From the NCBI GenBank assembly GCA_904419105.1, contig CAJFQR010000022.1, forward strand, positions 1 through 16,683: a DNA stretch of 16,683 nucleotides. The letters run 5' to 3'. This stretch comes from Candidatus Avimicrobium faecavium. Lineage in GTDB: Bacteria > Bacillota > Clostridia > Oscillospirales > Ruminococcaceae. The number at the start of each line of letters is the position of its first letter. Within the stretch, counting starts at the first letter, position 1. Below are positions 16,019-16,683 of this stretch, piece by piece. A program made the translations under genes and the position numbers. The notes beneath the pieces were generated by a model. That model was given only the letters and a program-made list of their open reading frames with translations, did no database searches and was not told where the DNA came from.

Positions 16019-16047
16019 CGTCAGAGCGTTTTCTGGTCGGCGCAGGC

Positions 16048-16608
16048 TCAGTAGAGCTTGGCGCCGGCGGGGATGCGGTCGTCCACCATCAGCAGGTTGA
16101 GGCCCTCCTCCCCGTCCACCTCGTGGACGGCGGAGATGAGCATCCCGCAGGAGTCGATGCCCATCATCTTGCGGGGCGGGAGGTTGACGATGGCAATGCA
16201 GGTCTTGCCCACCAGCTCCTCCGGCTCGTAGTAGGCGTGGATGCCGCTGAGGATCACCCGGTCGGTGCCGGAGCCGTCGTCCAGGACGAACTTGAGCAGC
16301 TTCTTGCTCTTGGGCACCGCCTCGCAGGCCTTGACCTTGACCGCCCGGAAGTCCGACCTGGAGAAGGTCTCGAAGTCCACCTGCTCCTCGAACAGCGGCT
16401 CGATCTTCACCTTGGAGAAGTCGATCGGCTCCGGCTGCGGGGCCTCGGCAGCGGCTGCGGGCTTCACCGGGGCGTTGCGGGGGTCGGCGGCGCCGAGGGG
16501 CTTCATCGTGGGGAACACCCCTCCGGTCTCTTCATCCGGTTTCGTCACGGCCTGACGTGTTGAAAAAGCGCCATTTTTACGAGGTTTTTCTAACTTTTTG
16601 GATTCCAT
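16048..16608 (-). CDS. Stand-alone tRNA-binding domain protein, MetRS C-terminal (beta-subunit) type
   Basis: This encodes a 186-residue protein whose residues about 74-186 form a tRNA-binding OB fold (PF01588 type). Motifs include FSRSDFRAVKVKACEAVPKSKKLLK, ILSGIHAYYEPEELVGK, IVNLPPRKMMGIDSCGM and the end IPAGAKLY. This matches the C-terminal module that many methionyl-tRNA synthetases carry to dimerise and bind tRNA. Here there is no catalytic core: the ATG at 16608 has an AGGAGG site 7 bases upstream and is preceded by non-coding repeat DNA. Residues 1-70 are a flexible Lys/Ala/Pro-rich tail; GVFPTM (30-35) faintly recalls the LFPRI segment before the module in full-length MetRS. It could be a trans-acting MetRS subunit or a Csa/Arc1-like tRNA-binding factor. 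The catalytic gene is not in this window. Confidence 0.88.
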   Translation of the reverse strand: MESKKLEKPRKNGAFSTRQAVTKPDEETGGVFPTMKPLGAADPRNAPVKPAAAAEAPQPEPIDFSKVKIEPLFEEQVDFETFSRSDFRAVKVKACEAVPKSKKLLKFVLDDGSGTDRVILSGIHAYYEPEELVGKTCIAIVNLPPRKMMGIDSCGMLISAVHEVDGEEGLNLLMVDDRIPAGAKLY

Positions 16609-16640
16609 AGGATGTCCTCCTGCTCCGTCTGATTCGGGGC

Positions 16641-16671
16641 AAAAGTTGTAGAAAAGTTGTAGAAAGTTGTA
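16641..16671. repeat. Three tandem repeats of about 11 bp upstream of the tRNA-binding protein gene
   Basis: Two perfect adjacent copies of AAAAGTTGTAG (16641-16651 and 16652-16662) are followed by a third, AAAGTTGTA (16663-16671), one base shorter. They lie about 33-63 bases upstream of the start codon. Repeats at about one helical turn could be an array of sites for a DNA-binding protein or a slippage product. No clear promoter was found in the 75 bases available before the window ends. Confidence 0.8.
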
Positions 16672-16683
16672 TTGGCACGAAAT

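Overview
The window is very GC-rich and densely coded. It looks like a chromosomal segment of an endospore-forming member of the Clostridia, perhaps a GC-rich Oscillospiraceae/Ruminococcaceae-type gut anaerobe. The evidence is a spoIIE sporulation phosphatase, a PyrR-regulated pyrimidine operon with a Firmicutes-style attenuator, strong AGGAGG ribosome sites, TTGACA/TATAAT promoters and Firmicutes-like protein families. The family-level placement is inference. No phage, IS element, CRISPR array, tRNA or rRNA was seen.

Layout, left to right. 1-487: no supported gene, two intrinsic terminators. 488-898 (-): trmO/TsaA-type tRNA methyltransferase, whose promoter abuts the spoIIE stop codon. 969-3275 (-): spoIIE. 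3276-3559: divergent spoIIE/gltX control region; the gltX promoter carries a perfect palindrome in its spacer. 3560-5020 (+): gltX, ending at a perfect bidirectional terminator. 5077-5600 (-): a two-gene unit of a small membrane protein and an XRE regulator, with two matching 20-bp operators around its promoter. 5799-7004 (+): a PLP-dependent aminotransferase, convergent on the pyrimidine operon across a shared terminator. 7067-14221 (-): pyrR-pyrC-pyrF-carA-carB, transcribed from a promoter at 14429-14457 through a PyrR attenuator leader. 14505-15836 (-): a polytopic membrane protein with two copies of a CmpB-like (PF06541-type) domain. 16048-16608 (-): a stand-alone tRNA-binding OB-fold protein resembling the C-terminal module of methionyl-tRNA synthetase, preceded at the window edge by 11-bp tandem repeats.

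How the genes work together: carA/carB, pyrC and pyrF supply steps 1, 3 and 6 of de novo UMP synthesis, and pyrR senses UMP/UTP and controls the operon through its leader RNA. pyrB, pyrD/pyrK and pyrE are not in this window.

The most striking observation is in carA. The protein is full length and otherwise well conserved, but the glutaminase nucleophile Cys is Gly (residue 253) and the catalytic His is Glu (residue 337), at exactly the spacing of the canonical residues. This predicts a carbamoyl-phosphate synthase that cannot hydrolyse glutamine and uses free ammonia, a bacterial parallel to ammonia-dependent CPS I. The PyrR in the same operon also has a changed pyrophosphate-loop signature.
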